A DNA stretch of 64,000 nucleotides. Source: Liriodendron chinense (lineage: Eukaryota; Streptophyta; Magnoliopsida; Magnoliales; Magnoliaceae). Numbering within the stretch: the stretch's first letter is position 1; the number at the start of each line of letters is the position of its first letter. Positions 33,811 through 45,439 of the stretch are shown piece by piece. A program made the position numbers and the translations under genes. The stretch is taken from contig ML058439.1 of assembly GCA_003013855.2 (NCBI GenBank), positions 620,001 through 684,000 of the forward strand, given 5' to 3'. The notes under the pieces are model-generated. The model made no database searches. It worked only from the letters and a program-made list of their open reading frames with translations, and was not told the DNA's origin.

Positions 33811-34223
33811 TTCTTTATAACAACACCCTCAGCCGATGATATCAGCATTCAATTTTACATAACGATAAGAATTACACAACACAAACCCATTTACAAGATT
33901 ATTCTACAGGTTATTCTCTTAATTGTAATTAGTTATTCACTTCCCTATACACTATTACCTGTTAGGGGCCTACAGTAGTCTGTATCCCATCCAACGTGTG
34001 CATTAAGTGGTCGCCACCAGAATAATGGAGACGCACAAAAAAACGGCCTATCCCATGATTATGTGGCCCACACTAGAGTCCGTGTTTGTCAACCAACAGG
34101 TCTCAAGTTTGAGACACCATGACAGGATCTCCAGGTGTTACGAGCCTGGTAAGGTCGGGTACGAGTCGCGGTACGGGTAGGGTCGGGTACAGGCCGGGAA
34201 TAAATAATAATAATAATAGAAAA
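33811..34223. other. Gene-free stretch with short GTCGGGTAC repeats
   Basis: At 34150-34200 ggtcgggtac occurs three times, followed by an (AAT)n tract, just before the copia-like LTR. No gene. Confidence 0.4.
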
Positions 34224-36323
34224 TGTTAGTGCACTTTTTTGTGGCATACTAGTGCACCTTATTTGTCAATCACGTGTGTCCATATCTTGTAATGTTAATT
34301 GAGCCTTGGCAAGTTGAAGACCGAAGATTCAAGTGGACGAGAAGCATCAAGGAAGAAGAATATGTAAATGAGATGCCCTTGGTGATCCTAGTCCTTTGAA
34401 CCAAAACACCGAAAACATCTTAGATGACTTAGACCAATTAGGAATACCCTTAGTCACCATCATTAGTCTTAGAACATCTTCAAATACATGATAAGTTAGA
34501 CTAATAAAAGAAGTGGAAGCTGTTGTAAACAAATCAGTCCAAACAGCAGTTTCTGATTGATCGAAGATCAATTGGACATAGGTTCTGATAGGACGCCGAT
34601 CCATCGGATAGATGTTCCGATCATTCAAAATTTATTCCAGGAAGTTTGAAAAACCCACTGGATAGATTTCTGATCAATTGGACAAACCTCCGATCTATCG
34701 GATGGGGTCCTTCTGATCAATCGAACCATGATTTCAATCAATCAAAATTTATTCCAGAGAATTCTCTAGACAGATTTTCGATCAATCGAACAGGTCTCCG
34801 ATCAATCGGAAGTGACTTTCAATCAATCAGACCTTTTTTCGATCAATCGGAGATACGCAAATCTGCTTGTTTTTTTACCGTTGGAAGAAAATTTATAAAA
34901 GGAGGGGCATTCGTTTTTTAGTTCAAGAGATGGATTTTGAGGAGATAAAAGCTACCACCATTGCTTACCTTTTATGAGCTTTATTCCTAACCCAAACAAG
35001 TCATCTTCCTTGTGATTCATCACAAGAATAGAGCATTCCAAGCTCATGGTGAAGATGCACTTGTTCCTCTTTTGATCTCTATAGTTTAGATTGTTCTTGA
35101 TATTGATATTCTTATCCAATACTCTATGATGAGATCCTTGTAGGTAAGACTCTCTAAGAAACACATTTTCATTAGTTATAGAGATCTCAAATCTACCTCC
35201 CATCCACCTTGGTCATCTCAAGAAAAGCATATGCAAGGGGATTGATCGTTGAAGCTGGAGCATTGGCGATGCAACCGCATCAACATCGGGGGAGCACAAG
35301 GGGATCTCATTCAAGCACATGAGAGCAGAGATCAAGCAATCCGAAGCCGTGCATCAACGAGGCTCAATCCGACAAGTAAGTTGTTATTTGTAAAAGTCCT
35401 GGTACCACTTTATTTTTAAACTCGATAGGTCCAGTTATAAGACCTACACCCGGTTGTAGGGTCGAATTGAGTCTCCAATTGGAGAGCCTCTGGCGGGAGT
35501 AAACGTTAGGTTCGGTTGTAGAACCTTGATTTGGTTGTAGAACCTAAAACAATTGAGGTTTAGTTGTAAGACCTTGACTCATGAGTGCGAGTCTAAATTG
35601 AGATTCAGTTATATGACATTAGCTCGGTTGTAGGGCCTAAACAAGTCTCCAAAGGGGATCCACCAATACGGGTGTGAACTAGCAGGTTGGGAGGAACCTA
35701 TAAACTCCCCGGTTGGGTGGATCCGAGTTAAAACACCTTGGTTGGGAGAAATCAGATTTAAATTCCCTAGTGAATGCCGGTGTGCTCAAAGGGGTTGAGT
35801 ACTTGAACCGGGAGCAGAGTAGACCCGAAGTCAAACCACTATACATGCTTGTGTTTGTGATTAATTTGAGCACATTTCTTATTATGCTTTGTATTTATTT
35901 ATTTAAGTATGAATGCTTAATTGGAATGTATGCTAGGCACTAGATAGGCACATCCACACACATAAGATGTACTTTCACTCTCTTGAGTAGACTTAAGCTT
36001 ATTTGATCCATCCTCAAATAGTCTACTTAGGTTGAATAGATTAGGAGCTTCATTAGTTTAATCATTTGATAATCCATGATTGTTTAGACTAGGTTGTTTC
36101 TTGCTTAAACCATGTGCTAGTTTAGTGATTGGACTCACTTAGGCTTGGAAGTCGAAGTGTTCTTGCTTACTTAGTTTAATTTGTTAAATTGTGTAACTAG
36201 GCGAAAAGAATTTTAAAAGATTTTAATCCCCCCCCCCTGTAGGACTTAGCCATAATCTAGCTGCTCCAAGCTTCCACACACATACGCCTTTACAAGTGTG
36301 TTAATCCAAAATGCGTAATTTTA
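34224..36323 (+). repeat. 5' LTR of the copia-like element
   Basis: About 2.1 kb. 34553-34855 is a cluster of cgatcaatcgga-type motifs, each close to palindromic. 35400-35760 contains repeated gttgtagaacctt, gttgtaagacctt phrases. The 3' border is set by the primer site and is approximate, because the second LTR is cut. Confidence 0.8.
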
Positions 36324-36325
36324 AT

Positions 36326-36337
36326 TAGTATTAGAGC
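36326..36337 (+). other. Primer-binding site of the copia-like element
   Basis: tagtattagagc differs from TGGTATCAGAGC (tRNA-Met) at two transitions, followed by gggttgctc as is usual in plant LTR elements. Confidence 0.75.
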
Positions 36338-36397
36338 GGGTTGCTCTTCAAGGACTTAACCATCTAGAGTGAGATACGATACCGGAGCACTAGCATT

Positions 36398-36634
36398 ATG
36401 TCTACCCAAGAGGGGTATTTGAACCCAAAAGGAAAATCGATTGCTTTGGGTGATCCCTATAGGAACAAGTGAAGTTTTGAGCCTATTAGGCACACATGTG
36501 TAACCTTCTTTTCTCCTTCGGTGATTAAAATAGACTCTATTTCTTGTGGGAGCAAATCTAAATCATCTCCTATGTGCCATGCTTGTAGAGATGTCAATCA
36601 CTTTAAGTTTGAATGCCCTATCTTCAAAGGCTGA
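36398..36634 (+). pseudogene. Gag remnant with zinc knuckle
   Basis: MSTQEGYLNPKGKSIALG reads to a TGA; after a frame change CHACRDVNHFKFEC forms a CX2CX4HX4C knuckle, then stops at 36632. All that remains of gag in this element. Confidence 0.65.
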
Positions 36635-36716
36635 CGATCCACCTCAGTCACAAACTAAATAGTTAAATATATATAGTGACTGAGAAAGTGACACACACAA
36701 GAAAGAGTTCACCAAT

Positions 36717-36721
36717 GAGAT
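36717..36721. repeat. Target-site duplication of the Athila-like element (gagat), left
   Basis: Identical to 43665-43669. Confidence 0.9.
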
Positions 36722-36969
36722 TGTTGAACCTCCAATTTATACGTTGCATTGCCCACTACATGACATGGTATGCATGGTTTTCATGATTAAAAGGCCCATC
36801 TAATGCATGTTTTGTGATTGTAGGGATGAGAGCGGACTTCACTCAATTAGAGACCAAAAAGGGGACATTTGGAGGCTTTGATGAAGGCCCAAGGTGGACC
36901 AAAGAAAGAAGAAAGCAAAGAGAGAGGAAGGAGAGAAGAAAAGAAAGAAGAAAAACAAGCAAAACTGGG

Positions 36970-37110
36970 TCTGACCGGTCAAGACCGGTCGGCCAAGAAG
37001 GCCCGACCGGTCATGACCGGTCGGATGCACTCCCTGGAGCAAGACCAGCTTTGTCCGACCGGTCATGACCGGTCGGCCAGCCCTGTCCGACCGGTCGTGA
37101 CCGGTCGGCC
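36970..37110. repeat. ACCGGTC palindrome cluster in the LTR
   Basis: Units such as gaccggtcatgaccggtcgg occur four times with 30-50 bp spacing; each is an inverted pair of ACCGGTC. The 3' LTR has three units (42005-42115). Likely U3 regulatory repeats. Confidence 0.85.
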
Positions 37111-37890
37111 ATGCAAAGTTCAACTTCCAGATTGCATACAGCAGGCCATTCCCGTTTTTAGTTTTTCGGACCACTTTTCTGAAGCCATCTTGATGATATT
37201 TAAAAATTCAATACATCTATGTCGAAGAGGAGCTCGACGCCGAACTAACCCAAGTGGTTTCGTATCGATCGGAGCTACGGATTGATCGTGGTGGCCAAAA
37301 CAATACGAACTGTCCAGAAAGTTCCAGATTTCGCTGTTCCACTCTGGGCCGGTCCAGGTGACCCATCGTTGATGATATGAAGAATCTACTTTGACCATCT
37401 TTTAGAACACATCCATATATGAATAACCACAAAAGTTTCAGATCAAAAGGATGTGTGGTTTGATCGTACCGGTTGAAGAAAGATGGACCATCCAGAAAGA
37501 TCCAACTGCGCAGAGTTTATAAAAGCCCGAAGTGTTCTAATTTTCGGACCATATTCTGAGATTGTTTTAGGACAATCTAATCTGTCTATCATGTAGAGGA
37601 TGAAGTTTTCTACCAATATCAAAATTTGGGATCCATTCGACATCTGTACACTCCGGAGCTGTTGAAAGCAAGATGACTGGTTCTGAAGGTACCCAAAGTG
37701 CGCGATTTTGAGAGGCGGTCGGTGATGTGATTAGTGGGCCCATTCAGAGAATAATCTTGGAAATCTAAATCATCTATTTGGAAGATCACATTACAAGGAA
37801 GCTACAAACCACATTTGAAGGCAATCCGACCATTGGTTAAGCCGTACCAAACGAAACAAATTCTGCTATGTTGCTGTACTATTGCTGCAC

Positions 37891-37900
37891 TATAAAAGGA
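37891..37900 (+). promoter_or_regulatory. LTR TATA box
   Basis: tataaaagga, about 770 bp from the LTR 3' end; conserved at 42892 in the other LTR and at 27198 in the solo LTR, so the transcription start is about 37925. Confidence 0.75.
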
Positions 37901-38670
37901 GGTGCTCTCTTCTATTCCAAATCAAGCAAGGACGTGGAAAGCAAGGAGTTCAAGTCATAGGAGGCTTCCTAGCCTCCTTCCAGCTAGTTTTTCTTCCTTT
38001 TCTTAGTTCTAGTTCTAGTTTTAATATGCTTTTCCTTAGCTATCCTCTTAGCTAGAGCTAGAGGTGAAATTTGTAGTTGGTTTCAATGCTTTAATTCTTT
38101 TATTTCAAGTACCATTTTCTTAATTTTAGATTTTGAACTTCTAGTTTGAATAAAGTTTGGATTTTTAGATGACTTGTGAGAGTTTGTGTGCTCCGGACAT
38201 GAGTTCCTTGCAATCCTATGAGATTACCATGATTGAGTTGTTTGAATTTGAATTGTAGTAACCCTTGAGCATGCCATAGTCCATAGGCATGGCTGTTACT
38301 CCGAAGGCTACAAGTTCAAGCTCTATGTGCTTCATTAGAACTAGAAATCTGATTTCTAAATTTAAGTGGGATTGTTGTGCTTAAATGTTATATCTTCCAA
38401 TTAGATGAGAGATAGGACTTTGATTCTAATTGTGTTGTACTTAGATGAATGGATTGGCATTGGATTACTACAAGTGGATCCTTGATGCTCTAGTTCTTCT
38501 TAATTGCAGATTTTTCTATTTTATGTAAAAAACCATCTTCTCAAACTTCTTAGATTCTAGTTATTAGAATACTTGGAATTGTTTACCTCTTTCCCTGTGG
38601 ATCGACCTCGATCTTACCTAGATTTATTACTACATCACAGCCTTACACTTGAGGCGAGCGAACAAGTTTT

Positions 38671-38688
38671 TGGCGCCGTTGCCGGGGA
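38671..38688 (+). other. Primer-binding site, tRNA-Asp type
   Basis: tggcgccgttgccgggga is complementary to the 3' end of plant tRNA-Asp and sits 6 bp after the LTR. Confidence 0.88.
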
Positions 38689-38965
38689 AAAAGTTAAACG
38701 GTTTTAATTGTTCTAGTAGCTATAGAGTAATCTTAGATTTTCAGTTTTTATAGAAGTAGATTTTCTGATTTTTTTTAGATTACTAACAAATTTTTTTGAT
38801 TTTGTAGGACATTGTTGCTGACATAGATCTCACTCTATTGGGTAACATCTCCCCATATCCCTTCTTTTTGTTCTTTTTTTTATATTAGGATAGTTTTCAA
38901 TTTCTTAAAATTTCATCATGTATGATTAGACGAATGGTGCATATAAGCATCTTTTGGAAGATAAG

Positions 38966-40636
38966 ATGTCAGACCATGAAATTGAAAGTCTTTATGATTG
39001 GAACCATTATAAGCATAAGTATTTTTCTAAGATTCAATCAACCTCCACTACCGCCCCACGTAAGACGATGCGTGATTACATTAATGAAAACAATACACAT
39101 ATTGAGACACGACGTAAGACGATGGGGGAATACCGGAACGAAGCAAAATTGGATAATCATCCGGGAAAAACATTACGTGATTACCGGATTGATTTAAACA
39201 TGAGTGTTCCATCGGTTATGGTAAGAGGTGTGCAACAACAAAAGGAACAGGTGAATAGTAGCCAACCGGTTAAGACAATGCGTGATTACTTGTATGGATA
39301 TGCCTATCAACCATCATATAACTTTTCATCCTACAATGCGTACGGTCTTAATTGGGAAAACCACAATTCTCCTTGTTCAAGGGAGGAACCAACCATGGTT
39401 ATTAACAATCACCCTAAAACATCTTCCTCTTTTGATGATAAGTATACACAAATACTTGAGGAAATATGTAATGAGCATGTGGATGAACAATTAAATCAAG
39501 CTTCCTCACCATCTTATGAAGACGTTGAGCCCGAAATTGGGGGCATCGAATCAATCCCCTCTAATGAGGAGGATGGGGCTACCCAAGTCGCACCTCCTTT
39601 GGATTTAATGAATAGACTTTTAAAGGAGATTGATTTCGATGATCCCAATGTCATCATCAATTATGGTGAGTCCACTATCTCTTTTGGATGCTTTAAACTT
39701 AATGATGAAGAGATTTCAATGACGGTTGACGAACCCGAGGAATCCATTAAATTTGAAAGCGGTAGTGGGGTTGCCTACAATGAGGGTTTGGTGAATGGTT
39801 ATGAACATATGGTTTCTTTTTCCCAAGGGCATGATGATTATGAGTCTCTAGAGGATATGCATGCTAGAGAAATGGCCGAAGTCGATCTTTTTGAGTCCTT
39901 CCACAAACAACACATGCCAAATTCTAGTGTGGTAGACCTCCCTTTGATTGAAAATTCTATTCCTTTGGATGATGAGGTGGCACAATTTGAAATTTTCAAA
40001 GATCAAACAATGTTAGATAATGTGCTTACCACTGAATCTGAAGAATTCTCTTTGGAAGACTTCCTCTCTATAGAGGAGGAATTCCTTACCATTGAAACAG
40101 AATTTCTTCAATCATTAATGGAGGATGAGGACCCTTCATCCGACTATCTCGATTTCCTAGAGGAATGCTTGGCCCACTCTTATGATCTTGATGATGAGAT
40201 GATTAAGGAGTTGGATATTTTGTTAGACACGGTGTCAGTGCCTGAAGAACACCTTTCCACTGATTTACACTCTTTACCATTGTTTGTGGAAGCACCGTAC
40301 AATTCTGAAATTGTGGAAGAGACAACTTTAACTAATGAAAACTCAATGAATGTCTCTCCACCGTCATGGGTCCTTCAGCCCATTGAAAATTCTGATTGGG
40401 ATGACCCATTTTTAATCAATCATAACCCAAATCAGAATTTGAGGAGATATCTTTTTACTGCTCGTATCTCCTCCTTTTATGCATGTGGTGCACAATACGA
40501 TTGGACTTCAACGATAAGAAACACACATGTTTACTGTCGAGCAGGACTTTGGATGGTCCTCATGAGAAATTTATTGAAATTCATGAAGATCCTGCTCAAC
40601 TTTGATCATGTAGTTGATCGGACTAATCAAAGGTAG
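38966..40636 (+). CDS. Acidic protein with KTMRDY repeats, unknown function
   Basis: 556 codons from the ATG at 38966 (MSDHEIESLYDWNHYKHKY). An earlier in-frame ATG at 38918 is followed at codon 4 by TAG, so the protein may once have been 16 residues longer. Residues 30-120 hold four copies of a short motif: RKTMRDYINE, RKTMGEYRNE, GKTLRDYRID and VKTMRDYLYG. The rest is very acidic (runs such as SLEDFLSIEEEFLTIETEFL), low in Cys, with no zinc finger, membrane helix or signal peptide. The KTMRDY motif vaguely recalls N-terminal stretches of Athila gag proteins, which is a guess. It is the only ORF of the element and is undamaged over 1.67 kb, unlike other transposon genes here. Confidence 0.8.
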   Translation: MSDHEIESLYDWNHYKHKYFSKIQSTSTTAPRKTMRDYINENNTHIETRRKTMGEYRNEAKLDNHPGKTLRDYRIDLNMSVPSVMVRGVQQQKEQVNSSQPVKTMRDYLYGYAYQPSYNFSSYNAYGLNWENHNSPCSREEPTMVINNHPKTSSSFDDKYTQILEEICNEHVDEQLNQASSPSYEDVEPEIGGIESIPSNEEDGATQVAPPLDLMNRLLKEIDFDDPNVIINYGESTISFGCFKLNDEEISMTVDEPEESIKFESGSGVAYNEGLVNGYEHMVSFSQGHDDYESLEDMHAREMAEVDLFESFHKQHMPNSSVVDLPLIENSIPLDDEVAQFEIFKDQTMLDNVLTTESEEFSLEDFLSIEEEFLTIETEFLQSLMEDEDPSSDYLDFLEECLAHSYDLDDEMIKELDILLDTVSVPEEHLSTDLHSLPLFVEAPYNSEIVEETTLTNENSMNVSPPSWVLQPIENSDWDDPFLINHNPNQNLRRYLFTARISSFYACGAQYDWTSTIRNTHVYCRAGLWMVLMRNLLKFMKILLNFDHVVDRTNQR

Positions 40637-41755
40637 CTAGGTAGGTTAGGATTTATTTTTCTGCAATTAGGATTAAATAAGTCCCATCGAGACAATGGAA
40701 GATGCTAGAATTGATCAACTTGCTATCTCAGGTACTATTGTTCTCACTCTCTCATATTTTACCATTGCTCTCATGTTCATGCTAATTGCATATCTTTTTA
40801 CATTGAGGACAATGCAAGATTTGGTTGGGGGGTGAGATGAGATTCCTCATCTAGCATGCTGCAACATTTCGAGCCTCACATGCGCAAATTTTTTTCGAAT
40901 TTTCTAAAATTTCAAAACTCTTTTAGAAAACCTTATTTCCATGCATTCGAGATAATATGAGTATAAGAAGAGGAGATACGAAGTATGTGATGTTGTAAGT
41001 CTTGAATTTCCCCCAACATAATGGTTTTATATGTTAGTTCCCCTATTGTTGTGATTGATAGAAAATTTGAACACCTTTACACCAAGTTCACATTACACGA
41101 TTTTCATGAGTTGAAAAGTTTATGTGATTTGTGGATTAGCTAGACTTTGATATAAAGGTGTTGAGAAACCAAGCCGGGGTATTTTGTCCATCCTTGTCCA
41201 TGGGAAAATAATGAAAGATATGGATTTTTAAAAATCCTATCTAATTTTAAAAGAAAAAGGAAAGAAAGGATGAAATCGGGAATGAAGGAAAAATGGTGGA
41301 AAATTTTGAAAAGGGCTACCTATTACCAACCGGGGGATGGTCGAACCGTAACCAAAGCTGGAAATGGGACGTAGTGTGAAAGCCGTCGGAAGGACGGTAA
41401 GGCAAATTCCTGTCATAGGCTTGTTGTTGCTCTGTGCACCTTAAAATCCTTGGTTTACTTAATCTATGAAGAAGATGATCCCAGAAACTCATGAGATGAA
41501 CTTTCACTATGCACACTAGGTTGAATTTGTTCGAGTTCTTCTATTTATCAATCAATTAGCGGGAATTTCATGTAGACACTTATTATGTTTTGAGAGTCCA
41601 AGATTTCGGCTTCTATCACCTAATATCTCCAAATTTTATACTTGTATATCTTGGAATGGATAGAAACATGGTTTCTGAAAGAGAGTTGGGTTTGGAAGTT
41701 TGAACTTATTCACGCATGTTTTGCTCGGGACTAGCAAAAAGCTGGTCGGGGGTTG

Positions 41756-43664
41756 TGTTGAACCTCCAATTTATACGTTGCATTGCCCACTACATGACAT
41801 GGTATGCATGGTTTTCATGATTAAAAGGCCCATCTAATGCATGTTTTGTGATTGTAGGGATGAGAGCGGACTTCACTTAATTAGAGACCAAAAAGGGGCC
41901 ATTTGAAGCCTTTGATGAAGGCCCAAGGTGGACCAAAGAAAGAAGAAAGCAAAGAGAGAGGAAGGAGAGAAGAAAAGAAAGAAGAAAAACAAGCAAAACT
42001 GGGTTCGACCGGTCAAGACCGGTCGGCCAAGAAGGCCCAACCGGTCATGACCGGTCGGATGCACTCCCTGGAGCAAGGCCAGCCCTGTCCGACCGGTCGT
42101 GACCGGTCGGCCATGCAAAGTTCAACTTCCAGATTGCATACAGCAGGCCATTCCCGTTTTTAGTTTTTCGGACCACTTTTCTGAAGCCATCTTGATGATA
42201 TTTAAAAATTCAATACATCTATGTCGAAGAGGAGCTCGACGCCGAACTAACCCAAGTGGTTTCGTATCGATCGGAGCTACGGATTGATCGTGGTGGCCAA
42301 AACAATACGAACTGTCCAGAAAGTTCCAGATTTCGCTGTTCCACTCTGGGCCGGTCCAGGTGACCCATCGTTGATGATATGAAGAATCTACTTTGACCAT
42401 CTTTTAGAACACATCCATATATGAATAACCACAAAAGTTTCAGATCAAAAGGATGTGTGGTTTGATCGTACCGGTTGAAGAAAGATGGACCATCCAGAAA
42501 GATCCAACTGCGCAGAGTTTATAAAAGCCCGCAGTGTTCTAATTTTCGGACCATATTCTGGGATTGTTTTGGACAATCTAATCCGTCTATCATGTAGAGG
42601 ATGAAGTTTTCTACCAATATTCAAAATTTGGGCTCAATCCGACATCTGTACACTCCGGAGCGTTGAAAGCAAGATGACTGGTTCTGAAGGTACTCAAAGT
42701 GCGCGATTTTGAGAGGCGGTCGGTGATGTGATTGGTGGGCCCATTCAGAGAATAATCTTGGAAATCTAAATCATCTATTTGGAAGATCACATTACAAGGA
42801 AGCTACAAACCAAATTTGAAGGCAATCCGACCATTGGTTAAGCCGTACCAAGCGAAACAAATTCTGCTATGTTGCTGTACTATTGCTGCACTATAAAAGG
42901 AGGTGCTCTCTTCTATTCCAAATCAAGCAAGGACGTGGGAAGCAAGGAGTTCAAGTCATAGGAGGCTTCCTAGCCTCCTCCAGCTAGTTTTTCTTCCTTT
43001 TCTTAGTTCTAGTTCTAGTTTTAATATGCTTTTCCTTAGCTATCCTCTTAGCTAGAGCTAGAGGTGAAATTTGTAGTTGGTTTCAATGCTTTAATTCTTT
43101 TATTTCAAGTACCATTTTCTTAATTTTGGATTTTGAACTTCTAGTTTGAATAAAGTTTGGATTTTTAGATGAATTGTGAGAGTTTGTGTGCTCCGGACAT
43201 GAGTTCCTTGCAATCCTCTGAGATTACCATGATTGGGTTGTTTGAATTCGAATTGTAGTAACCCTTGAGCATGCCATAGTCCATAGGCATGGCTGTTACT
43301 CCGAAGGCTACAAGTTCAAGTTCTATGTGCTTCATTAGAACTAGAAATCTGATTTCCAAATTTAAGTGGGATTGTTGTGCTTAAATGTTATATCTTCCAA
43401 TTAGATGAGAGATAGGACTTTGATTCTAATTGTGTTGTACTTGGATGAATGGATTGGCATTGGATTACTACAAGTGGATCCTTGATGCTCTAGCTCTTCT
43501 TAATTTCAGATTTTTCTATTTTATGTGAAAAACCATCTTCTCAAACTTCTTAGATTCTAGTTATTAGAATACTTGGAATTGTTTACCTCTTTCCCTGTGG
43601 ATTGACCTCGGTCTTACCGAGATTTATTACTACATCGCAGCCTTACACTTGAGGTGAGCGAACA
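41756..43664 (+). repeat. 3' LTR of the Athila-like element
   Basis: 1909 bp, same ends as the 5' LTR; lacks one 34-bp ACCGGTC unit. A purine-rich ggtcggggg just upstream (41745-41752) is the likely polypurine tract. Confidence 0.95.
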
Positions 43665-43669
43665 GAGAT
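43665..43669. repeat. Target-site duplication of the Athila-like element (gagat), right
   Basis: Matches 36717-36721. Confidence 0.9.
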
Positions 43670-44780
43670 CACCGGAGAAAAATAAAAGTTTCACATCCCC
43701 TCCAATAATGACAAATCATATGGGTGAGTTAATTAAGAAGCTTGCCCTACTTAATTTGAAAATAAAGAATATCTAGTCTAGGCGCAATACTAGGGTAGGT
43801 AGGACACAAACAGTTAGATCCTCTAACAAACTAGATCTCCAACTAAGGATGAACCTAAGGGAGATGAATCTAGGATAGATGAATTCCCTCCCAACAACAT
43901 ATTAGGTCCTAGAAAATCACATCCAAGGGAGTTGTGAACTAGGTTAAGTGACCTTAGGAGGTCAATTTGAGCTCATATGAAAAATCTGAGGAATGGGCCT
44001 CATATTAAGCTAATTGTTGAATTTAAGGGTATTAGCCTCTTTGATTCTGGAACTACAGGAAAATCTGAGGATTTCAGCCTCATTTTGATTTTAGGGGCAT
44101 ATCAGAGGATTCTAGCCTCATTAGCCTAAAATTGGTAGTTTATCATTTGCTTTATTTTTGTATATTTGTTTGTTGGACTATCATCCTGCTTAGATTGGCT
44201 AATCTTCTTGAGTTTTATGCTTAATTGTATGCTAATCTTTACTTTGGTCATGATGTACATAATTGTTGGGGAGGTTGGTTGATTGAGCTATAAGCCCTTG
44301 AGCTTTCAATGCTTAATGTATATAATAGATGACCAATTATACATGATTAACCATGCTTAGATAAGTACATTTTCTTATTAATCATGTTTTCATGCATGCT
44401 CCATGCTTTAATGATTCATGCACTCTATACTCTTTCTAGTTAGCATGTTTTTATAGTTATAACTGCGACATACTAACCTCTCTTACCTCTTAATTGATGT
44501 ATCATTAAGGGGAAGAGACTGGTTTGTCAATTGTTGACAAAATGGGAGAAAGATCAAGTCTCACCAAAACAAGTTTTATGTTTTGTGTTTCAGGGATTGA
44601 CAGGTTATGGGGGAGCAATCCAAGAGGAGCATAGCTTAATTACATGTCTTAGTGTAATCGAGTTGTAATGTTTATTTTCTTTTGACATGTAATGTATTTG
44701 TGTTTTGGTAGTGTCATCGCAATCAACCATGACATAGTTTTAGGTTATGTTTTTGTCATGTAATTGACAAACGAGGAGAT
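43670..44780 (+). other. Internal region of the copia-like element, non-coding
   Basis: No domain. A weak frame MTNHMGELIKKLALLNLKIK at 43709 stops early. At 43985-44125 ctgaggaatgggcctcat, ctgaggatttcagcctcat and gaggattctagcctcatt form short diverged repeats. tttgtcaattgttgacaaa (44523) is a hairpin; the block recalls the 3' untranslated part of SIRE-like elements. Confidence 0.5.
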
Positions 44781-45391
44781 TGTTAGCGCACTTTTATGTG
44801 GGATACTAGTGCACCTTATTTGTCAATCATGTGTGTTCATGTGTTATAATGTTGGTTGAGCCTTGACAAGTTGAAGGCCGAAGATTTAAGTAGACAAGAA
44901 GCATCAAGGAAGAAGAACAGGTAAATGAGATGCCTTGGTGACCCTAGCCCTTTGAACCAAAATACCTAAAACCTCTTAGATGATTTGGACCAATTAGAAA
45001 AACCCTTAATCATCATTATTAGTCTTAAAACACCTTAAAAAATATGATAAGTTAGACTAATAAAAGAGGTGGAAGCTGCTGTAAACAAATCAGTCTAAAC
45101 AGCAGTTTTCGATTGATCTTCGATTAATCGAACATAGGTTCCGATAGGACGCCAATCCATCGGACAAATGTTCTGATCAATAGAAATTTATTCCAGGAAG
45201 TTTGAAAAAACCATTGGAAAGATTTCTGATCAATCGGACAGACTCCGATCTATCGGATGGGGTCCTTCCGATCAATTGGACCATGATTTCGATCGATCGG
45301 AATTTGTTCCAAAGAATTCTTTGGACAGATTTTTGATCAATCAGACAGGTCTCCAATCAATCAGAAGTGACCTTCGATCAATCGGACCTTT
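44781..45391 (+). repeat. 3' LTR of the copia-like element, 5' part only
   Basis: Aligns throughout with 34224-34842, including the gatcaatcgga cluster. It breaks at cggaccttt, exactly where CACTAC begins; the 5' LTR continues ttttcgatcaatcggag at that point. Confidence 0.9.
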
Positions 45392-45439
45392 CACTACAAG
45401 AAATCATTTTCCCCAACGAAATACAGAAGTCGTCGGTAA

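Larger units (their letters stand above)
36722..38664 (+). repeat. 5' LTR of the Athila-like element
   Basis: 1943 bp, TGTTGAACCTCC...GAGCGAACA. Contains a cluster of GACCGGTC motifs at 36970-37110 in U3 and a TATA box tataaaagga at 37891. ORFs read in it are not genes. Confidence 0.95.
36722..43664 (+). mobile_element. Athila-like non-autonomous LTR element encoding one acidic ORF
   Basis: 6943 bp, two LTRs, perfect 5-bp target duplication, inserted in the copia-like element. The primer site is tRNA-Asp-type, as in Athila/Calypso. The internal region also has the cattgaggacaatgcaagat plus ttggttggggggtgag block (40802-40838), which I associate with the 3' part of Athila-like and derived elements. 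There is no gag zinc finger, protease, RT or integrase. The internal region is 3.1 kb and its only long frame is 38966-40636. LTRs are very similar (roughly 2 percent difference plus one 34-bp repeat lost), so it is a recent insertion that must have been mobilised by proteins of another element. Confidence 0.9.
34224..45391 (+). mobile_element. Copia-like non-autonomous LTR element, host of nested insertions
   Basis: A 5' LTR from 34224 (TGTTAGTGCAC) and a 3' LTR from 44781 (TGTTAGCGCAC) match over at least 600 bp. The primer site at 36326 is tRNA-Met-like. The polypurine tract is aaacgaggagat before 44781. Excluding the nested element at 36722-43664, the internal region is about 1.5 kb and has a zinc-knuckle remnant but no protease, integrase or RT, so it is non-autonomous. 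The long 2.1-kb LTR and the cccccccccctgtagg motif near the LTR end suggest a SIRE/Maximus-like copia source (inference). The 3' LTR is interrupted at 45391 by the CACTA transposon; its remainder should lie to the right of the window. Confidence 0.85.

Noticed and set aside
36814..37432. Several overlapping ORFs repeated at 41873-42434
   Set aside because: They lie in the two LTR copies of one element, on both strands, with no codon-level conservation; they are repeats of a non-coding LTR.
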